A DNA stretch of 64,000 bases from NCBI GenBank assembly GCA_012934845.2, contig WNNJ02002664.1, positions 62,001 through 126,000 on the forward strand, written 5' to 3'. Within the stretch, counting starts at the first letter, position 1; each line of letters starts with the position of its first letter. The translations under genes were made by a program, and so were the position numbers. This document shows, in pieces, positions 35,101-47,600 of this stretch. This DNA is from Pomphorhynchus laevis (Eukaryota; Acanthocephala; Palaeacanthocephala; Echinorhynchida; Pomphorhynchidae). The notes beneath the pieces are model-generated. The model ran no database searches, was not told the origin of the DNA, and saw nothing but the letters and a program-made list of their open reading frames with translations.

Positions 35101-35154
35101 GTCTACAGAGGACGCCTTAGTATTGGCGGGGTCATTTTGATTAAACTTTATCAT
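32119..35154 (-). pseudogene. RTE endonuclease-reverse transcriptase ORF (one stop)
   Basis: About 1,012 codons, starting at 35154, interrupted only by TAG at 33109-33111 where related proteins have Trp (context PHKLI-stop-YALRRRK, same frame on both sides). The N-terminal about 65 residues have no known domain. The endonuclease covers about residues 68-300: RVATLNVGTLTGK, AIQETKWKG, FSVYAPQTG, IIAGDMNAHVGQ, SQIDFVLV, TQHKPLICDL. All catalytic positions are intact. RT follows at about residues 510-780: GPDDLAVDFWRI, WSRSITIPIWKQKG, NYRPIRLLSHTMKIFERVL, AFLDLEKAFDRVPH, GVHQGSALSPLLF, TILYADDVML. The RTE C-terminal domain has AECWAMTAEAERKLG, RLRWYGHVMRA and GRPQKRWMDTLLKDMK. It resembles nematode RTE proteins. 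Alternative 5' starts are possible. Confidence 0.9.
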
Positions 35155-35213
35155 GGTTTGATGGTTGCGACAATTGTTTTCCCGACCGGCTGCCGCATGC
35201 CTGTCGTCGGTAA

Positions 35214-35289
35214 GGTCCGCGTTTGGTTCACGCTCACAGAGAGTAAGCGTTATCCAGTGGCACCACGAGGAGGAACGGACCGCACCACC
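35214..35289 (-). ncRNA. HDV-like self-cleaving ribozyme at RTE 5' end
   Basis: Read on the minus strand from 35289: P1 GGTGGTG pairs with TGCCACT (7 bp including wobbles). P2 GGTCCG pairs with CGGACC (6 bp, 35214-35219). Loop L3 TCCTCGT is flanked by CC/GG. The segment GGATAAC after P1 matches the GG-GCAAC region of HDV. P4 is ACGCT / AGCGT. J4/2 contains CCAAA, with a candidate catalytic C followed by A residues. HDV-type cleavage leaves the first G of P1 as the 5' end, and that G is the first base of the element next to the target duplication. RTE and R2 elements are known to carry such ribozymes. Confidence 0.82.
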
Positions 35290-35306
35290 TTGTATAAAAA
35301 AAATTT

Positions 35307-35674
35307 AAATTTTGAAAATACACCATACAATGGTTTTGAAATTAAATAAATAGTATTTTTTAATAAAGGCATATTTTTACATTTGGGACGATGGAAAGTT
35401 AATAAGTTTTTACTTGATTGGTTCAATTTTCAATTTATACCATATTTACTCAGATATATTCATTTGGACTTTGTGTTTATTGACTCTCAATGACATCATT
35501 GTTTTAAATGCTTTCATACTTTTACGGCTAATTTTAGAGTCGAATTAGATTACTCCAAATTCCATGAAGTTTTGGTCAATAGTAGCAAATACAATTTTAT
35601 TAGCAATCAATTACTTTGCATTGGGGGTATTGTAAATGCACCATTACCAATCTGATACGTTAATGTCTTTTAGT
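35307..35674. other. Spacer with possible unplaced exon
   Basis: AT-rich. The sequence 35537-35631 after an acceptor-like TTTTAG is open in one frame (VELDYSKFHEVLVNSSKY...) up to a GT. Its phase does not fit the next exon at 35675, so I do not call it. Confidence 0.3.
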
Positions 35675-38600
35675 TGCAAGATAGCACAAGTGATGTGAAC
35701 AATCAGTCTGTTACTGAACATGAACAATTTAAAATAGGTAAGTTTTAAATAGCTTTTGTAAATTTATAAGATTAATTAAAATAATTTTAATTTTAATTAA
35801 TTTTTTAAAATAATATTTATATGCAAACTTTCAATATAATTTAAATGTACTAAAGATTGTTAATTAATTTGAATTTTTAATTGAATTTGCAGTTGATCGT
35901 TGCTCCATAACGATTAATCGCTATGATCGTTATCCACATCTTTCTTCGTTCCTGTAAATTTACAAATTTATGAATTGAGTAATAAATAATAGACGATGTA
36001 TTGGAACAAGGATTGAAGGTAATCAGGAGGAACTGCTATGTTATAAGGTTTCGGCTCTATTCCTCGAGCCAACATAACAGCGGGGCCAAATACATGCTAA
36101 TGATGTATTTCCTCTGATAAAACTATCTAGTATCTTATTCTAATGCAAAGTATATTATTTATTATCCATCCATAAAAATTTGCCACTTAAGAGTTTAAAT
36201 TTATTCTTTATATTATTGTGTTGATTTATATATTTTACTATTTTCTGCTTGATGTTATTTTTATAGTAACCTAGTTTAAAATATGTATCTATTGAATTAT
36301 TTAAATGATTTTGAAGAAAGCCTATATCATTACATATTGTTGCAATTCTTAAAATTTGATTATTTAATGTATTATATTTTATGTAATATTGTATGCATGA
36401 ATGCTCATGCAAAAATATGTTTCTTGTAAATTTAAATATGTCATCTTTACGATATAAATTAATAGTAGTTTTTGTTAATGTTAATTTAATGTTCATATCT
36501 AGATATACACCTTCTTTATCATTAATATTGGTTTTGTTAAGAATAAGGCTTTTTGGATAAATTTGTTCACTAATTGAATAAAAATTATTAGAATTAAATA
36601 CACATATCATCAATGTATCGAAACATATATTTCATATATTTATATTGTTTAGATTTAGTTTTTACACAGTTATGAACAAATTCATATTCTATAAAGCTAA
36701 AAACAAGTCAGCTATAATTGGGCTACTATTACTACCCATTGGAATACCTTTTTCGTGTTCCAATGGGTGGTAATAGGTGGCAATAGGTGGTAAACTTTCA
36801 CCTTTCACCTTTTAAGGCTTCTATCAATTCAATTTTATCCATACATATTCAATATAAATGGTTTAATTTTTGTCAGATAGGCGTTATAGTTATTATAGCA
36901 TATATATGTATGTATAAGGTTATAAAAAGACAAAACGATAAAAAGATATATGTATATCTTTTTCCGAATATAAGATTAATTAATTTTACTAACACTTCTT
37001 TAATATCTACTAAATCTAGATTTGTATAAAGCGTACTAAAATCGTATGTATTTATATTTTGAAAATTTATTCCTTTTGTCTGTTCTAAAAATTCTTTCGT
37101 AGAATTAATACTGAAATAGTGTTTTATACCAGTATTCATTTCGATTACCTTGCAATAATTTTTAAAATGTGCTTTAATTACTTTAAGTATTTTATTCATA
37201 TAGACAGAAAGTGGTTTTAATGCACATTTAAACGCACTACATATGAACCTAGGTTTTATTGGATTTTTATGTAATTTTGGATTCCAATATAATATAGGTA
37301 TAGTTTTATTATCTGATTCAATTTTTATACGTTTTAAGCATTACGTAAAGCATTACGAATCTATATTTTATTGATCTCAAACTCTTTTTATAAAACATAT
37401 GTGATTGTTAATTTCATAAGATCGCACTTTTTCGCGGAATTCTTGGTCTGTATATTTCTAATACCTAGTAACTCGGTATTAGAAAGACCCTAGTCTTTCT
37501 AGGGTCTTTAGTGAACACTGAATAGTGAACACGGCGTCATCATGCATCACAATGTGAGCAAACAATTGTAAAAAGTTAATGCAACATTTTATGTAAATAT
37601 TCGTATCATATCTATATTTTATTGATCCCACTTAGACAAGAGTTGAGTTATCACGTGGTGTTTGGCTAAGTTGATTGGTTTATTCAACTTTCGTTTTAAT
37701 CTTCATTTATTTAAACTGTATTTTTAATCTTATAAAATGTTGAGCAATTATGATTTGTTTAATTTTATTATAATTAAGGTGCATTTTTTGTTTAAAAATA
37801 TGGAAATATCATGCATTGCTTTATTTCAATTTGCAAATGCTTTTGCATTTATAAGGCTTTAAATTGATATGAAACTAAATTTTATGTGAGTTTAATGTTA
37901 TACAAGTTTCTGTCAAACACCGTGACATTTTTTAAGTTACAACTTGAAAGGTTGTTTATAACGTGAAAAGAGTCAAATAAAATATTTGGTTCATTCATGA
38001 ACCAAATATTGCTTACCAAACATTTTTTGGCACATTTCTTAACAAAAAAATTTAAATTTTAATTTTGTAAAAACATATAATTAATCTTATGTTGCTATAT
38101 TTAATATTAAAACATTAAATGTAAAATTGAAAATTATATAAAACAAGATATGTTTTATATTTTTTATATAGAACATTATATGCAAAATTGAACACTTAAT
38201 CTCTTTATTGTTGCTGTTTAACATTTAGCTGATAACCTATATCACGAAGGATTAAGCTACATTAATGGTACGAAACGTATATATTCCAGGTATGTCAAAA
38301 TGCATAATTTTCACTTTAAATGTGTGAGTTTAAAAATACTCGCCATGCTTAACCGTATTTATATAGTTCACTACTAATAAGGATGATTATCTCTCTTTTT
38401 ATTTAGATAATTAAAATATTTATGATGTTTAATTAATAGTAAATTAATATTAATTCAATTTATATTGGCTAATAATTATTTAGTTAATATTGTTTTAAAA
38501 TATTTTTTTAATTATATGTTTTTGAATATTTCTGTCTTCTATAACTTATTATCTTTATTATTCTAATTTTAATTCTTATTAACTTTAATTAGAAAAAGTT

Positions 38601-41600
38601 AATTATAATTCTAATTAATTATATTTCTATTTATTCTTTTAATTCTATCTAACTTTAATAAAATTTTGATCATTTATTATTTATTTTGATTTAAATTCTT
38701 TGTCATAATGCAGTTTATGTTTTTTACTTTGATACTTGGGTATCGAGTTTGCTATTATTTGTTTCAAGATAACTGTTTTGTAATAACTTTAAATTAAATG
38801 CCTATGGTATAAATTCCTTAGTTTATGTTATTGAAATTATAGCTTATTGTTAATACATTTTATATAAAATAAAGTAACTATCAACCAGGAAGTTTATTAT
38901 CAACATATTTTCATTCATTTCAAAATTTTATCCACAAGTTTTGATTAAGTGTTGACTTAGTTTAACTTTAGAAGATCCATATTGTCGGTATGTACATCGA
39001 TCAGTGTAATTTATTTATTTGCTAACGATTTGATATCATCCACTTATCTAGCATGTTCGATAGGCGAAAATATAAAAATAATTTCATTGACTTTATATTT
39101 TTGACACTTTAATTTGATAATTCAAAATTATTTAGTGCCATTAAAGCTTTCTCAAAAGCTGCGGATCTTGGTCATAATGGAGCCAAAATGCAAATGGCCA
39201 TAGCATATCTCTTTGGCGAATATCTATCATTCGATTTTAATCAGGCTTATCTAATTTTTAAAGAAATTGCCGATTCAAGTGGTGACAGTCAGGCTCAGTT
39301 TGTAAGCAAATATTTCTAAAATAGATGATTTTGATCCAATATTAAGAATTTAGAATTTTGAAGCGGGATTGATAAAACTTAATTTTTTTGTTTCGCTATC
39401 TACTGCTACGAGCATCATGAGAGAAAAAAAAATACATTTTGTGACTTTAGACAAGTCTTTACTGCTAAGGCTATCTATCTGCTAACCGCTCTTTTTACTG
39501 CTAAGGCTATCAATAATTCGAAATAAAAGTAAATATATAATTTTATTAATCAAAAAGAAAACATAACACAACTTGTTGCTTATTGAACAAATTGTGGTTG
39601 TTTTTCTGATGATGCTGGTAGCAGTTATCAAAATAAATATTATAATTATAAAGTTTCATTTTTTGAAAAAAATTAAAAATTTTAAAATCTTCAATATAAT
39701 TTAATCTGCAATTTAATTCATTACAATTGTTGATTCCAACTGCAATCAGCTAATAAATTTAGATCTTAAATTGCATTTTGTTAATGAGATTTTTGAAATG
39801 AATTTAAAATCGATTTTGTTTACATCTTCCATTTCTATCATTTTCCGAATTCCTAGTACGAAACTAAATTCCTACTATTAAAGTTAAAGTTTCGTACAAT
39901 TTTAAAACTTTTATTAATTTATTGGAATTATATTACACATTTACAGAATCAATTAAAATGTTTTAAAAAATAACGATAAATAACGATGAATATCTATGAT
40001 GTCATAAAATTGTTTCCATGTAGATTAGTTGCTGAAGAATTTAAATTCATTGGTGAAGGTGGGAAAGTGACGTCTGATTTTGACTGCTGTTAAGCGTTGA
40101 CATGTCTAAAATTTGATATAATCAAAGCATGCGAAGTGTTATTTTTAATATATTTTCGAAATTCACGTTTTGAAGCAACTGGTGGAAGGATAGATGCAGA
40201 TGTCGGTTCCATCATCAGCATCTGGAGTGCTTATATCGATCAATTTTTTCTTTCCAGGTCATATACGATTTAAATCAAATTTGAGTAATTTATGTAAATT
40301 TGATAATAATTCTTAATATTTTTAAAGACAAATTTGAATTAATTCATCACTTGAAATTACAATATAATCTAATATTTGTCTTTGATGATGTTATTTAATT
40401 TTTTGATTTTCTGTGAACTGTTTATAACCTTTACGACGCTATTGTTCTCATCAGAAAATGACTAGTTAGCGTTGCTTATAATCAAAGAGATTTTAATTTC
40501 ATATCAGAAAATGACTAGTTAGTTTTTAATTTTATATCACAATTTTTGCTACACTTACATTAAAGTACTATATTTGGTATAAATTTAGCTTTTAATTGTT
40601 TAGTATCTGGGATTCATGCATGCTAATGGCCTTGGCTTCAATTCATCACAATTTAAGGTTTAATCTACGGATGATTTACTTTCCACATTCATAATTTGTC
40701 TAGGCACTCGTATATTACACATATGCAGCTGCATCTGGCGATCCTTTTGGAAATATGGCATTAGTGAGTACTAAAAATAACTCGGTTTACTTTATTAAAA
40801 TGGATTAATTTTCATATGAGCGGCGGTTTTATAAGTTGCCTACTTCAAACACAGAAATGTCTAGAAAATTCGTTGTCTGCCTAAATCGATAAATATTTTT
40901 TATAAAAATCAATTTTTTAATTATTGAAAATCAATTTATTGATTAATTAAAAAATTATTTGCGCTTTTTACTAGAATCAAGTCTTGCTTTCTTGACTTTA
41001 TCCAAAAAGCAAGACTTGACTTGACATATAAAATACTGGGTTTATTTGTCGGACACTTGCTATCAAAATGACGATTTAGTTTGTTCGGCTTCATAGATTC
41101 GGATCATGGAACTTCATTGAGGTTTTTCAACTTCTGCTGTAAATATTGAAGGAAAACCGTAACCTAAATTGTTTAACGGTCTTTTGTTTGAGACTCAATT
41201 TCATGGGATAAGTTCCATGTTAAACATAACTAACTTTATTAAGGTTTTTCAATTTCTGCTGTAAATATTGATGGAAAACCGTAACGTAAATTGTTTAAGG
41301 GTCTTTTGTTTGAGACTCAATTTCATGGATTGTTCCATGTTATGAATATTACCTTCAATAACATTGACTATAAAACGATGGCTTACTGCTTAATAGAAAT
41401 GTCGGTGCTTTTTAATTCTGTAAGGACGCGTGAATCTTCACAGTAGAAATATATGTGAAATATCTTAACGTAACGTTATCTATCATAACGTTACGTAGCG
41501 CTATGCAGTTTGATAGACAGTAATTTGTTAAAAATATATTAAAACTTAATTTTAAATGTAACGATATTTTAAATTTAATGTGTGAAATCATTCTAATTCA

Positions 41601-44600
41601 GTTGTCTGCCACACTTATTCTCGAATGACGATTATAGTAAAAGGACATTAACTATCAATGGAAAAAATCATACAATAACAAATATCCAAAACTCATATTT
41701 TCGATGATTTAATGCGAACCCCTAATAAATCGTTATTTAGCCCAAACGGGGTCGCGGCCCGTAGGTTGAGAACCGCCGGCTCAAGTGATGTTATTTAAAT
41801 GTTTATTTCCAGATAAATACATTTTTTATCAACAATAGAAGGTTAAATTCTACTCCGATAGAGTTTGCACGCTAGAATAGATAAATCACATCATCTAACT
41901 GAGTCTACTTATTTTATATTATTTAAATTAAAAATAATTTAATAATTAATAATTTAGTAGATTTTATATAATTTGAAATAGATGTGCTATTTTCGGTGGT
42001 ATTACTAAATATAAACTTCGAGGTGTCCTCTACAACTCCCAACTCTATTGCCATACTAGATATTAACGACTAGTCATTATCGAAATATTAATTTTGTGAA
42101 TCAGAAATGTTTATATATTAAATGCTCGAATTATACACGAATCAGATCAGCCAACTGATCAGTCTACGTATTTTACTACGTAATTTGTAAATTAGTAATC
42201 ATGCTAATAATTAATAGTACCATTAATTAATTTACTATTAGGGTACTATACTAGTACCTTAATGGTAAACAGAAACCGGTTATTTGTTTTGCTCGGTAAA
42301 GAACATTTAAAGTTGATAAGTCTATTATCTTATCATCTTATTATAAACCAGATCAGATAACTGAGTCTACGTCTTATTTATTTAACGAGAAATAAATAAT
42401 TATAAGAATAATATAAGATACTGTCCAATTTATAAATACTGTCAAAATTTAAAATTGAAATATTATAAAATTTACTAATAAATCAAATCAGCTAACTGAG
42501 TTCACGTATTTAATATAATTTAAACTAAACAAAACATTAATGCTAAATCAAAATTTAATAATTTAAATTTAATAATTTAAATTTATTAATAATTTATAAT
42601 TTAAACATAGCAGCGGGGCCAAATACATGCTAATGATGTATTTCCTCTGAAATAACTATCTAGTATCTTATTCTAATACATGAAGATTTAAAGCTATATT
42701 TATAAATTATACTTTATGTCTTTATAAAATAAATTTTTTAAGGTTTATTACTGTCTTTGAGAAAGGGAATTATAGGATCCCAAGATCTAATCGTAATTAA
42801 AATCTAATCGTATTATAATTTATATAATTTATTCCTCCAAATAGAAACGTCAAATAATGTCAATATTTCTTTTTAGATGATGTCATCTTAAAAATGCAAG
42901 AAGAGAAAATTTGGACTTGAGAAACACTGAAAAATATTGAAATATACTGAAAATTAAATCAGCTAACTGAGTCTACGTATTTAATATAATTATAAACTAA
43001 ACAAAACATAATAATGCTAAATCAAAATTTAATAATTAAATAATAAAATTAATAATTGTTTTTAGATTTTCTATAATTTAAATCAAGTTAAAAAAATGAA
43101 ATTTAAAATAAACGTCATTTTTATGAATTGACTAATAAATAACAGACGTTGTATCGGAATAAGAATTAGAGGTCATCAGGAGGAACTGCTATGCTATCAG
43201 GTTTTGGCCCCTAACTCCTGGACCCAACATAGCACCACGGCCAAATACATGCTTATGAGGTATTTCCTCTAATTTTTTTGATTATCTGGTATCTTATTTT
43301 AATACAAAATATATTGTTTACTAGCCATAAAATTGTTTTTTTTTGCTTAATAGATTAAATTTATTTGTAATAATATTTTGTTGATTTGTATACTTATCAG
43401 GTTTCGGCCCCTATTTATCGACTCAACATTCGCCCCTTTTAAAAGTATTTTTTAAAATACTTTTAAAAATATTTTGTTGATCTATATTCAATTTGATATT
43501 TTAATAATTTTTTTAATGTAAATTCATAAGATAAAGAAAAATGTTATCAAAAATGTAGCATAAATGCAGATTACTTTATTTTTAGGGTTACCGTTATCTT
43601 AAATTGACTAATATTGTTGGAGGATGTAATGATGCTCTGCCATTATACTCAAGCGTTGCAGATGATGGTAACTTGAGTTTATTTCTAATTCGCATTTTCC
43701 GATTAATTGAAAACTAATTAAAAATAAATACGTAGAATATTTAATCAGGAATCATTCTGATTAAATAATTACTAAATTTCTGAATTTTTAAATTTGTGAA
43801 ATAAAGTATTCAATATTGTTCTTCTTCATTGGTCGGTTTCATATTATCCTCATGTGGTTCTTTCAATCCTATCAGCATCACTTGACACTATAGTAAGAAG
43901 AAAAACGGTCTTTTGAACGTTGAAACAAAGCCATTTGAAGTTAAAAAATAAGTCTGCAATACACTAGGTCTGTATTTCAATTAATATCAAAAAGGTTTGG
44001 TTAAAAATATCTACAAAGGTTTTATTTAATACGAAAGTTTTTAAATATTTAATAATTTCTATAAGAAACTCAAATATCATAACAACGTTTTATCATATTT
44101 TTTAACTGTGATGTATTTTGAATTTTATTGACCAGCGACGATCGGTTTTAATTATTTTGTATAAACAAAACAATGAGTGCATCAAAAATGTTGTGTCGAG
44201 AGGAGATAAGTTTTATATTTTCAAATGATCTCTAAAACGCATTGTACTACATGCACGCTTTCAAAATCATTGAAGTTTTAGATTTAAGATAATGCGTTTA
44301 CGTTGTACATTGGTAGTTGCCGGCTTATATTAAAATATGTTAATACATATTATTACAATTTTCGAATTAGTTTTAAAGTTGTTACAACTAAATCTTCTGG
44401 TTATTCTAAAAAATATCAAGCACTGCTCGACTGTAGTGTCTTTTAAACATTGAAAGTATCTATGTTTCGACAATTGTATGAAAAATAGCAAAAATACGAA
44501 AATAACACTTTACTTTAATTTTGTAACGAGTCAATTTGCTACTAAATCGTTGTATTTTATTTTAACTCATCCGAGTTAAAAATAAAGTCACAATTGCTTC

Positions 44601-47600
44601 ACCATTTCGGTAAATCCAGTTAATCGATCATTAAACACAGTTATTGTTCAATTGTTCTCAAACGAACGAACATGCTTAATAAACAAAATAGAAAAGGGAT
44701 TATTTGTATATTCTTTTTATTATTATCCCTTTATCTATTATTTTAAGTGTATTATTTTATTTTCTAACATGATTTGTTGAACTATTTTGTAGAATTATAA
44801 TAACACATAACGGACAATAAAACTGAATTGTAAATTGTAAAAATCAGAGATTGTTGTTGTTAAGAGATAAATACAATAAAAACTATATAAATATACCAAG
44901 TGGTATATAAATTGTGCTTTACCGTAATTTATATTATTAAACAGATGAATTGTCATATGTTTAAATCATAAATATTCTATAATTGTCTGTTTGTAGTTGC
45001 TTCAACAATAAAAATGAGTAATGGTCCAGTTGTTCATAAGATCCGTTTATCCGACGAGGGAGATTCTCCTTCCTTAAAATCAGGTGTTATTGTTGACGAT
45101 GAAGTTGTTCAATACTATCAACTTCTTGCTGAGCGTGGTGATTTCACAGCTCAGGTAATTTGTTTATTTAGTTTTGACCTAGATTAATATGCTAATTTTC
45201 ATTAGCTGGGACTTGGTGAACTGTTTTATTCAGGAAAGAGGGGAACCAAATCTAACTTCAAGGTAACACTGTTTTGCAATTATTGTGTTTCTTTATTTAC
45301 CACACATTTCAGCGGGCGCTTTATTATTTTGGTAAGGCTACAGATGCAGGCAGTATTACCGCAGTGTCCTATATGGGTCGGGTATTGCTTTAGTATTGCT
45401 TATTAAATTTGATTTATATGTTCTTTTGCACTTAGATCTACGCGCAAGGTGACGAGAATGTTCCACAAAACACTGGCAAAGCATTAAGATTACTACGTCA
45501 TGCCGCTGAAAAGGTTGTTTAACTGCGAGTAAAGCAACTTGTCTTAATATAATCTACATATATAATTAAAATAAAATATAATAATGATTTGTAATTTTTA
45601 ATTATATAATTTAAATATGCTTTTATAATAATAAATATTTTTCGTTTTACAAGGATAATATTATTCCGGAGCATGATATCATCTTACATTATACTTCTTT
45701 ACCTACAAACGTCAGTATATTTATTAGATATTTATATTTAAACAATTCTGCTTTGCAAAATCTATATTATTCTTCAAGCAGCCTTTATCGATTATAATTA
45801 TGAAATCATTTAACAGCCTTCTTTGCCTCATGTATCGGAAGAACGCACTCAAATTTGTCCAGGGCATTTCACCGTAAACCTCTACCTCTTAGAAACTTTC
45901 TCGCATAAATAAGCAAAATAACTTGCCAATTACGTTTTGAAATAAAACAATAGATAGGGGTCGCATATCTTCACAGTATTTATGGTGGACAATTCGCATT
46001 ATTTTGATCTCGAAAAAATTAAACTTTTGAAATTCGCAGACAAGCCACTTGGTTTCTTTTTGGACAAGAAGAAAACAAATTGCATATCTTCTAAGATCTA
46101 ATAATTTGAAAATTTTTAAATTTGACTCGTATCAGGTATAGCGCACTAACCTGTTCTTATAAACTTTTTTCACTTGCAATCACTCATCGATTGTATGCTT
46201 TGCCAATCACACTTTACCGAAGAATAGTTTGGTATCCGACAAAATCGTTCTACAAACTATTCCATCAAGTTTTTATACGACAAGATTATTCATTTTTCGA
46301 AAATAGTGTTTCCTTGTATAAAATCTTCATCGACTTTTCAAATGACTTCGATTCGATCAATTGTAGTATATTTTTATAGTAACCATCTCTGGGGTGTGGA
46401 TATCAGGCCGTATACAAGTTTCTTTGCTCGATTCTTACTCCAAACTCACTTTGGTTTTCAAAGTGAGTTTTTGGTTTTCAATGCTTGTAGATGTGTAATG
46501 CCATATGACCCTATCAGGCCTTTGTTGTTTTCATATTTCTCAGTTGATCACTTATTTCGTGTTTTTGGCGCTCCAAACATTGTTTATGTTTTCTGCCGGA
46601 CAACCTAGCCATTCTTACCTCTTATCTTCAGCGAAATCGAATTTCAATGCTTTCATCTACTTCTGTCATTCAAACGAGTATTAAATAAATATTGAAAAAT
46701 CCAAAGTAGCCAAGTTTCGAAAACGCGGCCCTCTGTTAGCAAGATTCTTTGCACTTTTATTCGAATTATCTTGACTTCGTTTATAGTTTATCGTATATCG
46801 CCATTCTTCTTACTTCTAAATTGTCGTTTACACCCTCCTTAATCAAGTTGAACAGAAAATCGCAATTATAACATCTTATGCACATAACCTCTAATCGTCA
46901 TAGTTTGATGGATCCATGCAATATTTACGAGTAATGTTTCTTCCAGTTCTCAAGTATGGTCATCCGACCATACTTAGATTTCGCATACCTTATATACTTC
47001 ACATACCTTAAACAAATTTATAAGTCTCAATTTCGATTTGTAAAACGTGAGTTTACTATATATTTACTAAACTGGATATTTAAACAACGTTTAAAAGAAA
47101 CGCTACGTTTAGCATTTGTTAGACAATTCCTTATAATTGAGTGATTCGCAACATTTATGTTAGATTCATAATTTGTTATATGTAAAGTTTGTTTGACAGG
47201 GTGATGCGTTGGGTCAAAGTAGTCTTGGACTTATGTATTATCATGGTATTGGAGTAAAGAAGGTTAATCTCATGTTTAACTTATATATTAGTTTCTTAAT
47301 ATTTATTTTTGTTGAAGGATTTTGAGACTGCTCGGAAATATTTTACATTATCCGCGGATCAAAAAAATACGGAGGCGTTTTTGTGGCTTGGAATTATGAA
47401 CTACAGTAAGCAAAGTAAAATTATATCATTTACGAATTGTTGTTTAGACGGGGAAGGAGTGAAAAAGGATCTTCGCATTGCTGTGGAATATTTTACTCTT
47501 GCAACACAAGGAGGTCACGTGTTGGGACCTTATTATCTGGCTACAATAAATTCTTACGGACCTGGGATACTAAGGCAATGTGATACTTCGGCTGATGTAA

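Larger units (their letters stand above)
32112..35289 (-). mobile_element. RTE-type LINE, near intact, full length
   Basis: 3178-bp element with a target duplication TTGTATAAAAAAA(A)TTT at 32096-32111 and 35290-35306 (one-base length difference). It begins (minus strand) with an HDV-like ribozyme and ends with TAA followed by GAAGAAG. The single long ORF is interrupted by one in-frame TAG. The full length, retained target duplication and single defect point to a recent insertion. It lies just upstream of the first visible SEL1L exon, probably in an intron or the 5' flank. Confidence 0.9.

Noticed and set aside
35537-35631. Extra SEL1L exon
   Set aside because: Open and flanked by AG and GT, but its phase would create a stop when joined to 35675.
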